In this document: piece after piece, positions 1 through 12,946 of the stretch | Layout: each line of letters begins with the position of its first letter | Numbering within the stretch: the first letter of the stretch is position 1 | Assembly: GCF_963675165.1 (NCBI RefSeq) | Contig: NC_087377.1 | Span: forward strand, 12,820,632 to 12,884,631 | DNA from: Halichondria panicea | Lineage: Eukaryota; Porifera; Demospongiae; Suberitida; Halichondriidae | DNA: 64,000 nucleotides | Reading direction: 5' to 3' | Translations under genes and position numbers: made by a program | The notes under the pieces: model-generated | What the model saw: the letters and a program-made list of their open reading frames with translations, nothing else | Database searches by the model: none | Told to the model about the DNA's origin: nothing

Positions 1-2382
1 AAGTATAAGTAGATCAACAAGTTGTGGGTGACCATTACATTCCTTACTTGTCTTATCTCTAGCTTGTACTGTACAAACATGAAAGTGCCTCAGGCCCACA
101 CAATGATAACAAGCAATTCACCTATACATGTATACTATAATACATGCAGTGGTTCTTTGAGTTTAATCGAACCCCCCTCTGAGACATGGAGGCTTAAGCA
201 GCTAGTTAGCTCTTTACTACAAGTTTTCACTTATGCACTTACTTTTAGCTCCTGTAAGTCCTGCGAAGCTTTGTTTGTTAGTTACAAACAATAAACCCTC
301 CAATGCATGCTGACTGTTTCGAAGAAGTGACGACCTCATTCAACTAATGTGAGACTGGAACCCCCATATTTCAAGAATCCTTCCACCACGTACTGCGTGT
401 ATAGTCTATGCTATTTTTACGTATACCTTTGTGTTTTCTCTGAAATTAGCCGGAAAACAAAAAAGGGGTGAAAGTGCAAATAATAATATCCTTGTGTACC
501 CTCAATACCAGGCCGCAGGGAAAAAGAAAGGCGGCCTGGTATACTTTGCAAGCGCAATAATTCAGATATATTTGTCAGTATTACACTGTACTCTGCATGA
601 CACCATACATTTCATCATAAAAATTTAATTGTAATTAAACGGACAAAGTACACAGAGGAAAAATACGAAATACCCCACGTAGTTAAAATTATAGTGGTAG
701 CCTAATTCAAATGCACTAGTGGAATAATTATGTGTTACTATAATTATGTTATATACTTCTTCTAAGAGGCAGTTCAATTAGGGAGCTATAAGCCTTCCAG
801 ACAGCTATAGAGCTTCCTGCATGCATGTATGTTAGGAAGAGTGGTTGACTCTTCTTATACATTAGTGGAGCTCGAGTAATAACTCCCGAGTGTCAGGTCT
901 AAAGCTTTCAGGAGGGATCATTAGCGTCTTTATCTTCAGCAATGACTTCGTCGAACATAAAAGGAAACATTAATTTTAGTAGCAGATAGACTTGCCTGAT
1001 CAATATTAATACAGGAAACCCACAGGTACATACATGTACCTTTCCTATAACATCTGTAGGTTATCGTCATGCTTATCTCTAATGACTTAACTTGACACAA
1101 GAAAGGGTGTAAGCCAAAGCAGGATCGACTGAGTCATCTTTGCACAATAAAAAATGTATTTTAACCCTTTCCCCGTTTTAATTAAAACAAGAAAATACAG
1201 AATAAATAACAATTTTCTTTAAAAATTTGTATGTCATGAACCATACATTGAAATGACTTGTAACTATTTCCTACAGGTAGCGCAGACCCCAGAGGTATCT
1301 TGACACCGTCTTCGTTACCTAGCAACTGACCACCCCCACTAATTAGCAATTGTTTACAAACATTCACAACTATGTACACAAATAATATTGTATGAAGGCA
1401 CAGAGTGGCTAAAGACACTAAATAAGTGTTCTCAATGTTCTCACGGTGACATGGTTCAATCAGAATCTGCAGAAAGTTCTCTGCGAGGTCGTATCAGCAG
1501 ACGTCCTTTTCCCGGGAAATGTTTTCTTCACCTACACACAGGTTTACAAGTTCAATGGTGGCTCATGATGTCCACTGCTGTACTAACTAGCCTAAATACA
1601 GTTATACTGAAGCTATCAATACTACAGATGCTACTCTAGACTTACCAGATCCAAGAAGTTGTTCCATCGCAAGAGCTTCTTCCTTAGGCCTTCAGGCTCT
1701 ATATTTTCTAGCTTGAGGTAGCTTTTTATCTAGCTATGATCCCAGTCACAGTCCTCTCACTCAACAAGGCCATAAGCATCGATATTCTCACTGTCTAGCT
1801 ACTTTAGAACCTCACTGAGATTGTACTACGAAGATCTTGAAACATTATCAAACGGTCACTTTTCTTTCGACATTACTGTACAAAGTGTACCTCAAGGCAG
1901 CATATTAAAGATACCATGTGAAAGAGCAGCTCAATGCGCATGTGCTGGTATCTACAGTGTGTGCATAGCTCCAACACAGTGGGCACAACAAATTTTTGAA
2001 AATGACCACTAGAGTGGCCGTCATATGACGGCTTCAACAGGGAAAGGGTTAACACGGAGTACTATAACTTTAGAATACAAAATTGTATGATTACGCGCGT
2101 TTATTTTATTGACAGTATCCACAAAATTAATAGAGATTACCCCTTTTAGGGTAATGTACGCGCATGCACATGCATACAATTTATACCAGGTCGCTTTTCC
2201 GAGTTTCAAGGGCGGCCTGGAATCGTCCTAAATTATAATAATGTTAGAAGTCAAGCTTAGTATGTCTAAGTCACGCAAACTATAAAAGTAAATCACTATA
2301 TATAGCTATAGGGTCAATAGGTTAAAATTAACTAAATTTCATTTGTCTTTCCACTTACTTGTTGGATATTATTTAACGAGTT
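1..2382. other. Intergenic, repeat-rich, no gene recognised
   Basis: I see no exon I can support here. Positions 40-130 resemble the flanks at about 6158-6220 and 14205-14260, which lie downstream of receptors B and C, so this is probably the same 3' flank belonging to receptor A. Positions 505-542 form a small perfect hairpin with arms ATACCAGGCCGC and GCGGCCTGGTAT. About 1870-2055 resembles dispersed sequence at 31.7 and 56.9 kb. Another GGCCTGG-type half hairpin lies at about 2185-2225. Confidence 0.5.
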
Positions 2383-4566
2383 TCACAGTGCTAATGGTCC
2401 ATACGCCTGGTTAGTACTCAGCTCAATCTCCTCTTTAGGTGACACCTCCTCATAAACAGGACCAGCGGGTGCAATGGGTCCATCGTTAGCTTTACCTTCA
2501 GCTGCCGGGGAGTACACTGCCTTCTTACGACAGCAAAAGTGGGTCACTAGAAGCCGAGCGAGGAGTTCAATGACGATAGTCACAATGAAAGTGATGACCA
2601 CACTGATAGATATTGCTGCACCAGTAGATAGGGGGGCGGCAGGAGAAACTATGAGATGGAAGAGTATGTATTAGATCCCACTCAAGCAAGGAACTATCAG
2701 CTATACTATGGTTACCAGTATAACTGTAAAACTGATTGCTTGATTATACTGATGTATATAATGTTGCTAGCTTTAGAAACGTGGGATCGATCATAGTGCA
2801 TTTGGTATGTTATACTATGGTAAAGCCCTTCACCTTCATTTATTCTAAGTACACACATGATGGTGTCAGGCTCAGTGCTCCAGACTCCAGCATTAGTGCA
2901 AGTGATGTTGTTGGGTCCAGTCAGTGAGAGTCTATTGTCACACTGGTAAGTCAGCACTGTTCCCTCCAACACTGTCTCGTTCAACAACTCATAGTCCACT
3001 ATAGCACCATTGCAGGGCTCAGCAGGTAGAGCGCAGTTAACTAATAGAAACGGTCAGACAGTGATTCAGTGTACACGACTTATTATAATTATGTTTGCAC
3101 CCAGTGAAAAGTAAATCCTTGATAATCCATGCAATAGAATTGTGTATACAAGAAGTCCTTCATTTTGCGTACATTCACAGAAAATAATAAACAGCTACAT
3201 TTTACCTGGTCTCTCCCTGCACACCAAGCTCCCAGGATTCTCCACCCACTCTCCCCTACCCCCCACATCAGTGCATGTACTGGTCCTCACATCAGGGGGT
3301 AACAGTGCCTCATCACAGCGGTAGGTGACCTCTGAACCCAGTAAGAAGGGTGGTGTCCCAACACGGATGTCCACACTGCCTCTAGACGGTGCAGCAGGAG
3401 AACCACAAGCAACTTGGGGAGGTCAGCCATAATAATTATAGTAATAATACAATTAATTAACGCACTTGTAATCAGACTGGTACAGTCAAAGGTCCCAGGG
3501 TCAGGAGACCACCCACTACTGCCACAGGTTGAGGTTATCACTTCATTGTCTCCACTGCAAGTGAAGGTGAGCATGGATCCACCAATAGTGACTGGAGGTG
3601 TGTTGGTGATGGTCACACCAGCAGCAGTAGACGGTGTGGGGCACACCACTGTGTATTACAGAGAAGGAGTACATGACTATCTGTGTGTTGTATGTACAAC
3701 CACGAAATAGCTTACTCAAATCCACAATTAAACTCTCTTGACTCATTCCAGCACAGTTGACAGCTCTGATGGTTACATTGTAGGGAGTGTTGTAGGAGAT
3801 GGTGATCTGTGCTGAGGTGGTCTCCACGGTTACTGGTGACCCGGAGAGTGATGTTGGAGAGATGGTGAGGACATAGCTGACAGACACACCACCAGTAGAG
3901 GAGGGGGAGTCCCAGTCCAAAGTGATATTAGAGGAGCTGAGTTGATTTAAAGTGGATGATACTCTTGGGTTGAGGAGAGGTGATGGTGGATCTGTTTTTT
4001 GAGAAATACTACCCCTGTTAGCATTAGTTTTTGACAATTCTGAGATTTTGCTGTATTACTAATTATACTCACCAGCCACGCTGATGGGTATTGGACCTTC
4101 TCCTGCTCCTCCTATCACTAGACAGTTCACTATAGTTCCACCCAGCGCTGTTACCATGGTGAGGGTGGTGAGTGTCGATATGATCATGCCTCCATTGTGT
4201 CCGGAGTAATCAGCCCGGAACATGAACCCATCAGAGCCAATCTCCCTTGTTACAATACTGTTACTCACTAACCCAGATGCACTAGGCACATTATTCAGTC
4301 CAGGTGGTGGGGCTACTACCCATTGAAGGTCCACACCCATAGTACCAGGCAGAGTGCAGGTAAAGGTAACAGTGTCATCAGGACAGGCCACAGTGGGAAT
4401 GGATGTCAGAGTAGCTGAAACAAATAAAATATTAGATCTAGGAGTACATAATAATTACAGCTATAGATATTTTAGGCTATAGTGATGGTTCCAGTGAACA
4501 CAGATAGACCTTACCTGCAGCAAGAGTAAACAACAGAATGATGATAATAACCGCTTTTATTTGCAT
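2383..4566 (-). CDS. Receptor A: Ig-FN3-Sushi x3 membrane receptor with ITAM-like tail
   Basis: Seven exons join into one frame of 510 aa: 4515-4566, 4073-4414, 3716-3991, 3466-3648, 3206-3412, 2834-3040, 2383-2648. Exon 1 is a signal peptide (MQIKAVIIIILLFTLAA). Exon 2 is Ig-like (cysteines in ACPDD, FTCTLP and VNCLV). Exon 3 is FN3 (LDWDSPSSTGG, PYNVTIRAVNCAG). Exons 4, 5 and 6 each hold a four-cysteine Sushi domain. Exon 7 holds a short stalk, a membrane helix beginning near ISISVVITFIV, a basic stop (CCRKK) and a tail with GPVYEEVSP and QAYGPLAL. All internal junctions are phase 1 with GT-AG sites; the exon 4 donor (3465) is the least certain. By analogy with other receptors, it probably binds an extracellular ligand and signals through phosphotyrosine. 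It is the longest family 1 member here. Ligand and true function are unknown. Confidence 0.82.
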
Positions 4567-5625
4567 TGTTGGAGAGTTTTGCTCAAACAAAGATCAATCT
4601 ATACAGGAAGTCAGAAAAAACCACAGTTATGTGTAATAATAATCGATGTGTTTTTAACAGCTGCTATCAATTATGGATCTTACTATAATGGATCTTACTA
4701 TAATGGTGAAAGTAAAGTGTTGACAATAATTATAAAGATGAATACATTATGGATCTAATGTTTACACATTTGTGATTATATTCTAAGGATATAAGACAGA
4801 GCTGTTTGGACTGTCTTATCAAAGTGTTGCCGAGAATCTTCAAATTGACCCTAAAGTGTTTGTAGAATAGTGCAATCAATTTTTGACATGATGCTGTCTA
4901 TAGATTTTAACTTTATGGTTGACCACAGATAACCATATGATTTTGTGGGATATTTGCTGAAAAACCCAATATCATAGTAAGGTGTAGCCTCGATTCCAGG
5001 CTGCTCTTCAGGGGAGGCTAGTGAAGGAGGCTAAGTAAGGTCCTATACATCTAGTTTTTTTGGCCTCTATATAGGGTATGATCATGCACCTTCATTTTCT
5101 CGGTTATCCATTAAGTGACTAAATGCAAGATATGAAGTGCTCATTGACTTTTTTTACATGTTTGTGAGAAGCTAGCTAGCTAGCTATAGACATACTAAAA
5201 GGCAGGTGTTAATTAATTGTGTATTGCTAGTCTAGCTGAGCACAATTAAATGTCATTTACCTGAGAGGTTTCATGTGGCTGAGATTGTTCTAAACTTATA
5301 CTTCCTGAATAAAGTTGTGCTTAGAGCTGAGTCTGAGCCCGAATACTGGGATTGATACTAGAACTTAAGTCTTGGTCTTCTTTATTTGAGGTAGCTAGCT
5401 AGCTGAGACTAGCTGAGACAAAGCCAAAGTGAAACGCTTCATGGTGCCATCTCTAGCTCTGATGATTGATTTGCAGCCACGTGCATGAAAAGATGGGCAT
5501 GGCTGCTTGATTTCAATTATAGGAGAGCCCTGCCCAATTTTCTCAGCAGCTCCTGGGGGGGTTTCTGGGCAACCAGGAAACAATGGTAGCTACGCCCCTG
5601 CAGATACGTATACAGGATATGTATA
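4567..5625. other. Upstream region of receptor A, no gene seen
   Basis: This stretch holds AT-rich sequence, GCTAGCTAGC runs near 5172 and 5392, and half of a GGCCTGG-type foldback at about 4987-5040 (TAGCCTCGATTCCAGG). The promoter of receptor A must lie here, but no TATA box or other element stands out. Confidence 0.4.
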
Positions 5626-5930
5626 TTGCATGGTGATGGTAACACCGGCAGCAGTATATAGATGGTGTGAGGCACACAGCAGCATTAGAGGAGAAATACA
5701 TGTATGTTGTATAAAATGGCTTAATCAGATTCAAAATTTGCTTCCATCATTCCAGCACAGTTAATAGCTCTGATATTGATAGTCGTTATTGTAGGGAATG
5801 TTGTAGGAGATGCATGGTTATCTGTGCCGAGGTGTCTCCATACTGACAGGGACTGGTGACCCGGAGAGAGGTGTTGGGGACAGACGGTAAGGACAAAGCT
5901 AGGTGACACACACCACCAGACTGAGTATAT
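5626..5930 (-). pseudogene. Relic of a family 1 FN3 exon and the start of a Sushi exon
   Basis: On the minus strand, 5745-5930 aligns by eye to the FN3 exon of receptor A (shared stretches include CTGGTGACCCGGAGAG on the plus strand and the NCAG codons). About 5628-5680 aligns to the beginning of A's exon 4 (plus strand GATGGTAACACCGGCAGC). Indels and stops break both. No other exons of this copy remain nearby, so it is a dead fragment. Confidence 0.7.
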
Positions 5931-6721
5931 ATAGAGTGTGGAGTTAAATAATTATACATGTAGAGATTATGCAAAGTATGGCTATAGGTCAAAAAACAAA
6001 AGACAGGCCTGATGGAACTGTTCCCACTGTTCCTTGCCATTAGACAAGGGGAAGCTACTCCTCTCACTATAGGGTCATCAAGTGGTGAGAGAACGTATAA
6101 TTATACAGACTGATTTAATAATTATTGATGTGCATGAATCACCACTATAATATCATGCATGCATTCCTTGTCTTATCTATACCCACACAATGACAGTAAG
6201 CAGATTTTACTTGTGTATACACTCTACTCCCCCATCTCAATGTGCCCCATCAAGCTCGGAGAGAGTATTTTGTGATGATCAAGCGAGAGAGACTGTTTCT
6301 AGCAGCTCAAGCATGCAGCCTCTCAGAGGTGAGGCTCACAAACTAACCTGTGTATGTATAGTATAGTAGACCACTATAAGTCCTTTTACTTAAATAATAT
6401 ATACCACATCAAATAAAACTATAATACATAATTATACCTCCTCTCAAATCAGTGACATTTTGTTAAAGGAAAGCCTGCATGTGGAAAGGCCATATTTCCG
6501 TAGAATACACAAGTCATATATACATGCAGGCGTTTCTGATTTATGTGTCACTTTCCATATTAGACAGTTGCTTACTTAGAACATCATCCCACACACACTA
6601 TTATCATTATACAAATGACTTGTATATACCTAACGTATTTTATACTACAGGTATATATCTCCATGCATTGAAACTTCGCCAGAACATTCATCATAATCTT
6701 CGCTGTTTACACCAATTTTGG

Positions 6722-8513
6722 CTAAAATATAAATGATATACAAGGTAAAACATGCATGCTATAACTGATAATATAATACTGGCTGGAACGTATACATAAT
6801 TGTAGTGCAACAGGTCCGTACGCCTGATTAGTATTCAGTTTAATCTCCTCTTTGGGTGACACCTCCTCATAAACAGGACCAACTGGTGCAGTGGGTCCGA
6901 CATTAGCTTTTTCTTTAGTTGCTGAAGAGTACACTGCCTTCTTACGAGAGCAAAGGTGCATCACTAGGAGTCCAGTGAGGAATCCAAGAATTGCAGCAAC
7001 AATGAAAGTTATGATAAAACTTATAGCGATAGCTTCACCAGTAGATAGGATGGTGACTGTAGAACAACCTGTAAAACAGATAGTCATAATTATTCATTAT
7101 GGAATAAATAACTCCTAAACCTTCAGTCCTAAGCACACACTTGATTGCTTCAGGCTCAATGCTCCAGAGTCCAGCATTTGTACAAGTGATGTTGTTGGGT
7201 CCAGTCAATGAGAATTCATTGTCACACTGGTAAGTCAGCACTGTTCCCTTCAACACTGTCTCGTTCAACCTATCATAGTCCACTATACCATGCACCGTTG
7301 CACAGCTCAGGAGGAAGAGAGCAGTGCACTATAAAATATGGAAGGCCAAAAAGTACGATCTCAATCAGCGCTGCACATGCACGAGCATTCAACTAATTGG
7401 CTACTGAATACTATAGGAATCGTGGAAGGAGACTATATAGTCTCATGATATACATGCACCTTACCTGAGGGACAGTCATATGTGGTGGGGTCATGTGACC
7501 ATCGTCCATTACTCTCACAGGTTGCTAGTACCATCTGTCCATTGCAAGTGAAACTAAGAGTTGATCCTACTAGTGCAGGCAGTGGAGGAGCACCATTGAT
7601 GGTCACTTGAGTGGCAGGTGTTGGGTTAGAGGGGCAGGTAACTGCAGTAGACAAATTAAAGTTAGGGTTAAGATTAGTATACCAAATAATTATACCAATA
7701 GCAGGAATCATTGGCATCACATCACTGCTCGATCCATCACAGTTGACAGCTCTGATGGTCACATTGTATGGAGTGTTATAGGAGATGATTATCTGTGCCG
7801 AGGTGGTCTCCACAGTGACTGGTGACCCAGAGAGAGGTGTTGGGGAGATGATGAGGACATACCTGACAGACACACCACCAGTAGAGGAGGGAGAATCCCA
7901 TAATACAGTGACAATGTGGACGAACTGATTTGATTTTGAGCGGCAGACAGTCTTGGGTTGAATGGAGCGGTTGGAGCAACTGCAAGTTCAAGATTGTCTC
8001 AACAGAATATTGGGTAAGTACTTACCAGCAACTATGACTGTCTGTTGTAACTCTATTACACCACCATCAGTAACAGTACTAGTACAGGTGACATTGCTAC
8101 CATCCAGTACAGACACTTCACTGAGGTTGATGAGAGTGGAAGTCAGAGTTCCACCATCATTGCTCACAAGAACAGCCTCAAATATGATCATGCCTGATCC
8201 AAATGTGTCCCTTCGACCAACAATAGAACCAAGGAAGATTGTACTTTGTACTGACATCAACCCAGACTCTGCTGGAGGATCCACTTGCCATCTCACTGTA
8301 GTACCAGTCACAGAGCATGTGAACAGACTGCCTCTCCAGGACACGCCACACTCGTGTTGGACACTAAAGAGGCCTCTGTTTAAATGGAACATTCAATCAC
8401 ATGTAGCACAATCCTTACTCTTATTTTATACCTCCTGTCTGAGAGTTAATCATAAATGCTATTAACAGAAGACACTTGATCTGAATTGAATTGTGTAAGA
8501 AGAAAATTGACAT
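6722..8513 (-). pseudogene. Receptor B: family 1 receptor with several frame breaks
   Basis: Exons: 8432-8513 (signal peptide, MSIFFLHNSIQIKCLLLIAF), 8026-8375 (Ig-like), 7696-7979 (FN3), 7465-7641 (Sushi), 7121-7328 (Sushi), 6722-7068 (transmembrane and tail). Splice sites match those of paralogue C. Compared with C, the Ig exon has lost one base soon after its first cysteine (near 8328), the FN3 exon has two extra bases (284 against 282 nt), and the second Sushi exon has four extra bases at about 7290 (208 against 204 nt; unit CATG or TGCA). The normal stop after AYGPVAL is changed from TAA to CAA, adding about 24 codons. The tail keeps GPVYEEVSP and AYGPV. This is probably a recent pseudogene; several independent assembly errors are a less likely alternative. 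Confidence 0.8.
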
Positions 8514-8689
8514 CAGTGTGTCTCTCAGCATCGCTCTCTCTATAAATCCTTTGTTACCACCATGAAGTTCACCACTTTTTTTTTTAAATGTATTGTCTTG
8601 TGTAGATCTAGATATCTAGATGCAGATAGAGCTAGTCATGAGCTAATGGACTCGCAAGCCAGGACAGTAGGTTTATTCGCCTTATAGTC

Positions 8690-8885
8690 TCGTGATACCA
8701 CCATGCAGCCAGTTCACGTGGTAGTCACATTCATTGTAGAGAGTGTTGTATAGGAGATGGTTATATTTATATCACTGCCGAGGTAGTCAGCTTCCACAGG
8801 GACAGTAACTTGGAGAGAAGTGTTGGTAAATTTTAATAGTGACATAGCTTGCTGATAGAAACACTATACGTATATAGAGTGCTGC
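8690..8885 (-). pseudogene. Relic of a family 1 FN3 exon
   Basis: The plus-strand text (CATTGTAGAGAGTGTTG, then GCCGAGGTAGTC, then ACTTGGAGAG) follows the same order as the C-terminal half of the FN3 exons of A, B and C read on the minus strand. Insertions and substitutions break the frame. It lies just upstream of receptor B's first exon and is a solitary exon relic. Confidence 0.6.
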
Positions 8886-10980
8886 GAATTAAGCCATTAT
8901 CGGAGTTGATGGAGAAAGTAAAATTGGAGACTCTATTATACAGCATTATTAATTTTGTTTTGGCTCACTCACCCATCAGCAACTGCATGTGATTGATTGT
9001 GTGGCTGCTATTTTTCTTCTGCTGGAAAAGGTGACAACACTGCCATTAATTCAAAGGGCACCTCAGTGATGGTGGTAACGGTGGAGGTATATAATACGAG
9101 TACCATTATACTGGTGTCAGCCACATGCAGCTTGAAATGGAGATGACGGATAAAATATAGATAAAGAAGACCTATTCTGGATCGTTCTATTCTGTATGCT
9201 GTCCATGGTATCCACCCATGCAGGGCTTTGTCTAAAACAAAAAGAGAGTGCATCAGACCCTAAAAATAGAAAATGGATATGTTTTCGTCGAAAAAAGCCT
9301 ATTAGAAGCTGAGACGACCAGGAGAGCAGATATTATGATCAAACTGAACGATTCGTTTGGTATACGTGCATGGCTGTGCCATAGATGGTAGCTGAGGGCG
9401 CTTAAAAAATGCTTGGTAGACCTCCTACCGACAAACTGCCGACAAGTGAATCGTTAGCAAGCATTGAGTAGGATTTTGATCAAGTTCGTCTTTTCACGTT
9501 GAACTGTTATGTGATGTTAAAGTTGCTGACTCACAAGCATTTGCAATGACCTTCGTATCTCCAGGGCTTGCAATTGGGCACACTCCCTTCGATAATTATT
9601 GTCATACAAAAAAGTCATCCCAAGATGTGCAGCCTGATGAGGATCTAATAATTATCACAAAGAAATTCCAGCATAACTTACATGGCTTCCATTCCAAACC
9701 CTGTTTTGTTATTGTTACTTAGAACGCAACCTGAATCAGCCGACTTTAAAAATTTTCCCTGTAAATTTAGAATTGCGGAAGGCTGGTTTGATCATGATCC
9801 GGATAATAAGACAAAACATTAGATGGTATATAATGTCTCACCTGCAGCTTGCTCATTGGATCAGGTGATTTAAATGGAACCTGAGCAACTCCAAGCATAT
9901 GCGTGCATGGTGAAAGAACATATTGACTTCAGAGTCTGTCTCAAATGCAAGTCTTTCACTGCATGGTGGAGAATACAGGGAATTGGGAGGCCTTCGGCAG
10001 CATAATTATTTTGTCAGCTCTATTGATTTAGTCAGTGCCATCAACTTCTTCTCAATAAGTTTTTTCAGCCAATGTTTGCTTCAGTTTAGACAATAATATT
10101 ATTTACTAACATACTATAACTGCATGTTAAATCTAAATCACACTTACAGCCCCTTTCTAAGGAGGTAATGACTTCGCTTTGCACAGAATGCAACTCGAAA
10201 CTTGATGTTGCGGCCAATGGTTTTTGGGGTGGTCGATTTGAAAGAGCATTTTTTATGTAAGGGTTTTCAACACATGCGCTCGATCAAATAGACAGACTAC
10301 TCTGCAAGCAACCTACAGGCGCCATGAACAGGAGAACGCGAATAATACGACCAGGGAATGAAAGAAATTGAACACTCAACATTCACTCCGGCGGTCCCCC
10401 GGTATTATCAGTCTTGGGAGGAATGGGAAGCGTGTAGGAAGCTAGTGTATGTAAAGATCGTTAATGAAACAGTTGTTAAATTGCTACATTGTACATTATA
10501 ATTATACTCTCATAACAATGTCATAATTATGCATGACTGTGGCAAGGAGAATACTTAATGGAAGTGGAAGCATGTCTGAAAATTAATGTGCTTGGAAACG
10601 TACATTTGGTCATTGTCTTGTCTTTTAATGAGTGTTGGTGTTTGTTTAGCCAGCTGCTCTGATCATAAAGGAACTGAAAGTGATTACAATCATAATCCAT
10701 TTTGATAAGTAAACAAACACTTCAGTGCAATTAAGTATAATTATAGCTACTCATGTAGTTTTGACTCAGTATGCATGCAACTCGATGTTTGTTTTGGCCT
10801 CTAAGATATTACAAAATCTTCATTTTCTCGGTTGTTACAACCTTAATGAAGTTTCTTTTTGGTGAAACACTATGAACTATGACTCCATTCGACAAATCAG
10901 TGTCACCACAGACAGACTGCCAACAAAACTTTCAGCTATAGGTACAAACGCAGCAGCACCTTCCACCTATACAGTATCTA
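8886..10980. other. Intergenic, no gene recognised
   Basis: About 9100-9480 belongs to the duplicated block shared with 17100-17366. About 10640-10745 resembles 16700-16810 (both contain TTTAGCCAGCTGCT and AACAAACACTTCAGT). A minus-strand open stretch at 9008-9253 has no domain or splice context that I can recognise. I see nothing else convincing. Confidence 0.4.
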
Positions 10981-10984
10981 TGAG

Positions 10985-11400
10985 TAGATGTAGCAAAGGT
11001 CCCAGGATCAGGCGACCACTTGCTACTGCTACTTAATTCCTGTCTCCACTGCAAGTGAACCCATTAGACCCATTAGCTAGTAGATTCTGGAGTTGTATTG
11101 CATGGTGATGGTAACACCGGCAGCAGTAGATGGTGCATGTATAGGAGGAGAATACATGTATGTTGTACAAAATTAATGGTTTTACTCAGATAAAAATTTG
11201 CTTCATCATTCGAACACATCAGTTGTCAGCTCTGTAGTCACATTGTAGAGAGTGTTGTTTATAGGAGATAGTTATCTGTACCGAGGTAAGTCTCCACAGG
11301 AATAGTGACTTGGAGAGAGGTGTTGGGGACGGACGGTAACTAGCATAGCTATCTGATAGACACACCACTATAGACTTAGTATAGAGTGTTGAGGAATTAT
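10985..11400 (-). pseudogene. Relic of adjacent family 1 Sushi and FN3 exons
   Basis: On the minus strand, about 11219-11390 aligns to FN3 exons (GTTGTCAGCTCTG, GGAGATAGTTATCTG and ACTTGGAGAGAGGTGTTGGG on the plus strand). About 10990-11150 aligns to receptor A exon 4 (GGTCCCAGGATCAGG, and GATGGTAACACCGGCAGCAG). The exon order and intron spacing are kept but the frames are broken. It resembles the relic at 5626-5930, so the two may descend from one fragment duplicated after decay. Confidence 0.7.
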
Positions 11401-11533
11401 ACAAGTGGAGGTTATACAAAGTCTAGCTATAAGTATAGTGCAAAAAACATAAAGGGAGGCCTGATAATGTAATGATTGTCACTTAATTGTGGGATGCTGT
11501 TAAATTATTGCTAATAAAAAGAGCAAATAAGTT

Positions 11534-12946
11534 TCACAATCCTACTGGTCCATACGCATGGTTAGTGTTTAGTTCAATCTCCTCTTTGGGTGACACCTCC
11601 TCATAAACAGGACCAACTGGTGCAGTGGATCTTGTGTTAGCTTGTCCATCAGCTGCCGGGGAGTACATTGCTTTCTTACGATGGCAAAAATGGGTCACTA
11701 GGAGCCGAGCGAGGAATCCAATGATTGTGAACAGAACTGCAGTGAAAACCACACTAATGGAAACAGCAATGCCAAGGTCAGTGCCAGTAAATAGAGCGAG
11801 AGATGGAGCTGTACAGTTCATTAGAAGAGCTAGATCTGGAGTTATATATTACGTGAATTAAATTATGTATAATTATAACCAACAGCTGATTCGTAAAACT
11901 CACCAGTTGTTGGAGGAGCCTGGGTTAGTTTCAATGGACCACACTCGATAGTTTCAGCGTTTGGGCTCCACATCAGTGTACTGTCATCACATGTCACCAT
12001 CATCACGGGAGACACATACCCTGCATCACACTGGATGGTTACTGTTGATCCTGGCAATCTGCTGGAAACTGGTCCAACCATTCCATTTGTGGGGTTTGTC
12101 AGCACAGGACAGCCACCTGAGAGAAAGAAGTGAAATGTGACAGTGAGTGTGTGTTGATTTTCATGAATGCTGCCAGTTATTTAACGATGTTATCAACTCA
12201 CCAATCCTGAAGTTGTACTCAACAGTTGTACTATTCCCAGCACAGTTGGTAGCCACAACACTGACAGTGTAGTCCACATTGTATTGAGCAGTCACAGTGA
12301 CAGAGGTGGATGTGAGGACAGTAGCAGAGAGCTGGGCCGGAGTTGAGATGGTCACTGTGTAGGTGAGGTCATCTCTACCACCAGTCTCAGAAGGAGGGTT
12401 CCAACCAACAGTCACATTGATTTCATTGGCAGAGCTGCTCAGAATTGAGTGTCTTATGGTGGAAGGTGGCCCTGGTAGATCTATATACAACTTATTGTGA
12501 GTGGATGCGGAACTTATTGCAACTCACCCACCAATTGGATGATTGAAGATCCTATGGTTGTTCGAGACGGAGTAGGCACAAACACAAACCCCTCACAGGA
12601 CACAGTGATCCCATTCTTCGCTATTCTTGACAGAGTAGATGTTAATGCGGTGTCATTGGCTGCAATCAGTGTTACAATGTAACCTGACTGCATTACTGGT
12701 ACATTGAGACCCAAGGTGGAGAGGATACTGATGCTAGTACTATCTGATGGCACCCATCTCAAAGAATCTCCAGGAGCAGTGCAGGTGAAAGTGACTGTTT
12801 CCATTGGACATGGTCTCTCCACACTCACTGAATATTGGGCTTTATGAAAAGTGTTTAATGTCCTATATAATTTTATAATGGAATTCTTTCTTACCAGTGC
12901 TGAAGCCAGTCAGAAAGCAAGTCAGGATAACTTGAAAGAGCTTCAT
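11534..12946 (-). CDS. Receptor D: Ig-FN3-Sushi membrane receptor with ITAM-like tail
   Basis: Five exons in one frame: 12895-12946, 12528-12827, 12202-12480, 11904-12116, 11534-11835, about 381 aa. The last exon could instead begin at 11808 (372 aa); both acceptors keep phase 1. The start at 12946 gives a good signal peptide (MKLFQVILTCFLTGFST). The Ig-like exon has cysteines in RPCPME, FTCTAP and VSCEG. The FN3 exon has GWNPPSETGG and VVATNCAG. The single Sushi exon is canonical (GCPVLTNP, IQCDAGY, VTCDD, IECGP). The last exon has a helix followed by THFCHRKKAMYSP, then GPVYEEVSP and HAYGPVGL. It is the most divergent and shortest family 1 member, and it lies outside the duplicated B/C blocks. 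The function is probably cell-surface recognition with phosphotyrosine signalling. Confidence 0.84.

Larger units (their letters stand above)
5990..9480. repeat. Segmental duplication, copy 1 (with 14050-17366)
   Basis: This block carries receptor B and its flanks. It is collinear with 14050-17366, which carries receptor C. Matching landmarks include TTAGACAAGGGG at 6042 and 14089, the two genes themselves, and the TGCTGTCC(A/G)TGGTA segment at about 9197 and 17108. The copies differ by many small indels, so the duplication is not very recent. The second copy runs into the assembly gap. Confidence 0.75.

Noticed and set aside
22-294. Plus-strand open stretch of 90 codons with a hydrophobic start
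   Set aside because: It lies in a repeated flank also found at 6.16 and 14.2 kb, where the frame is not conserved; no splice or domain support.
9008-9253. Possible Ig-exon relic on the minus strand
   Set aside because: A vague resemblance to the Ig exon end (TTIT pattern), but no cysteines or splice sites in the right places.
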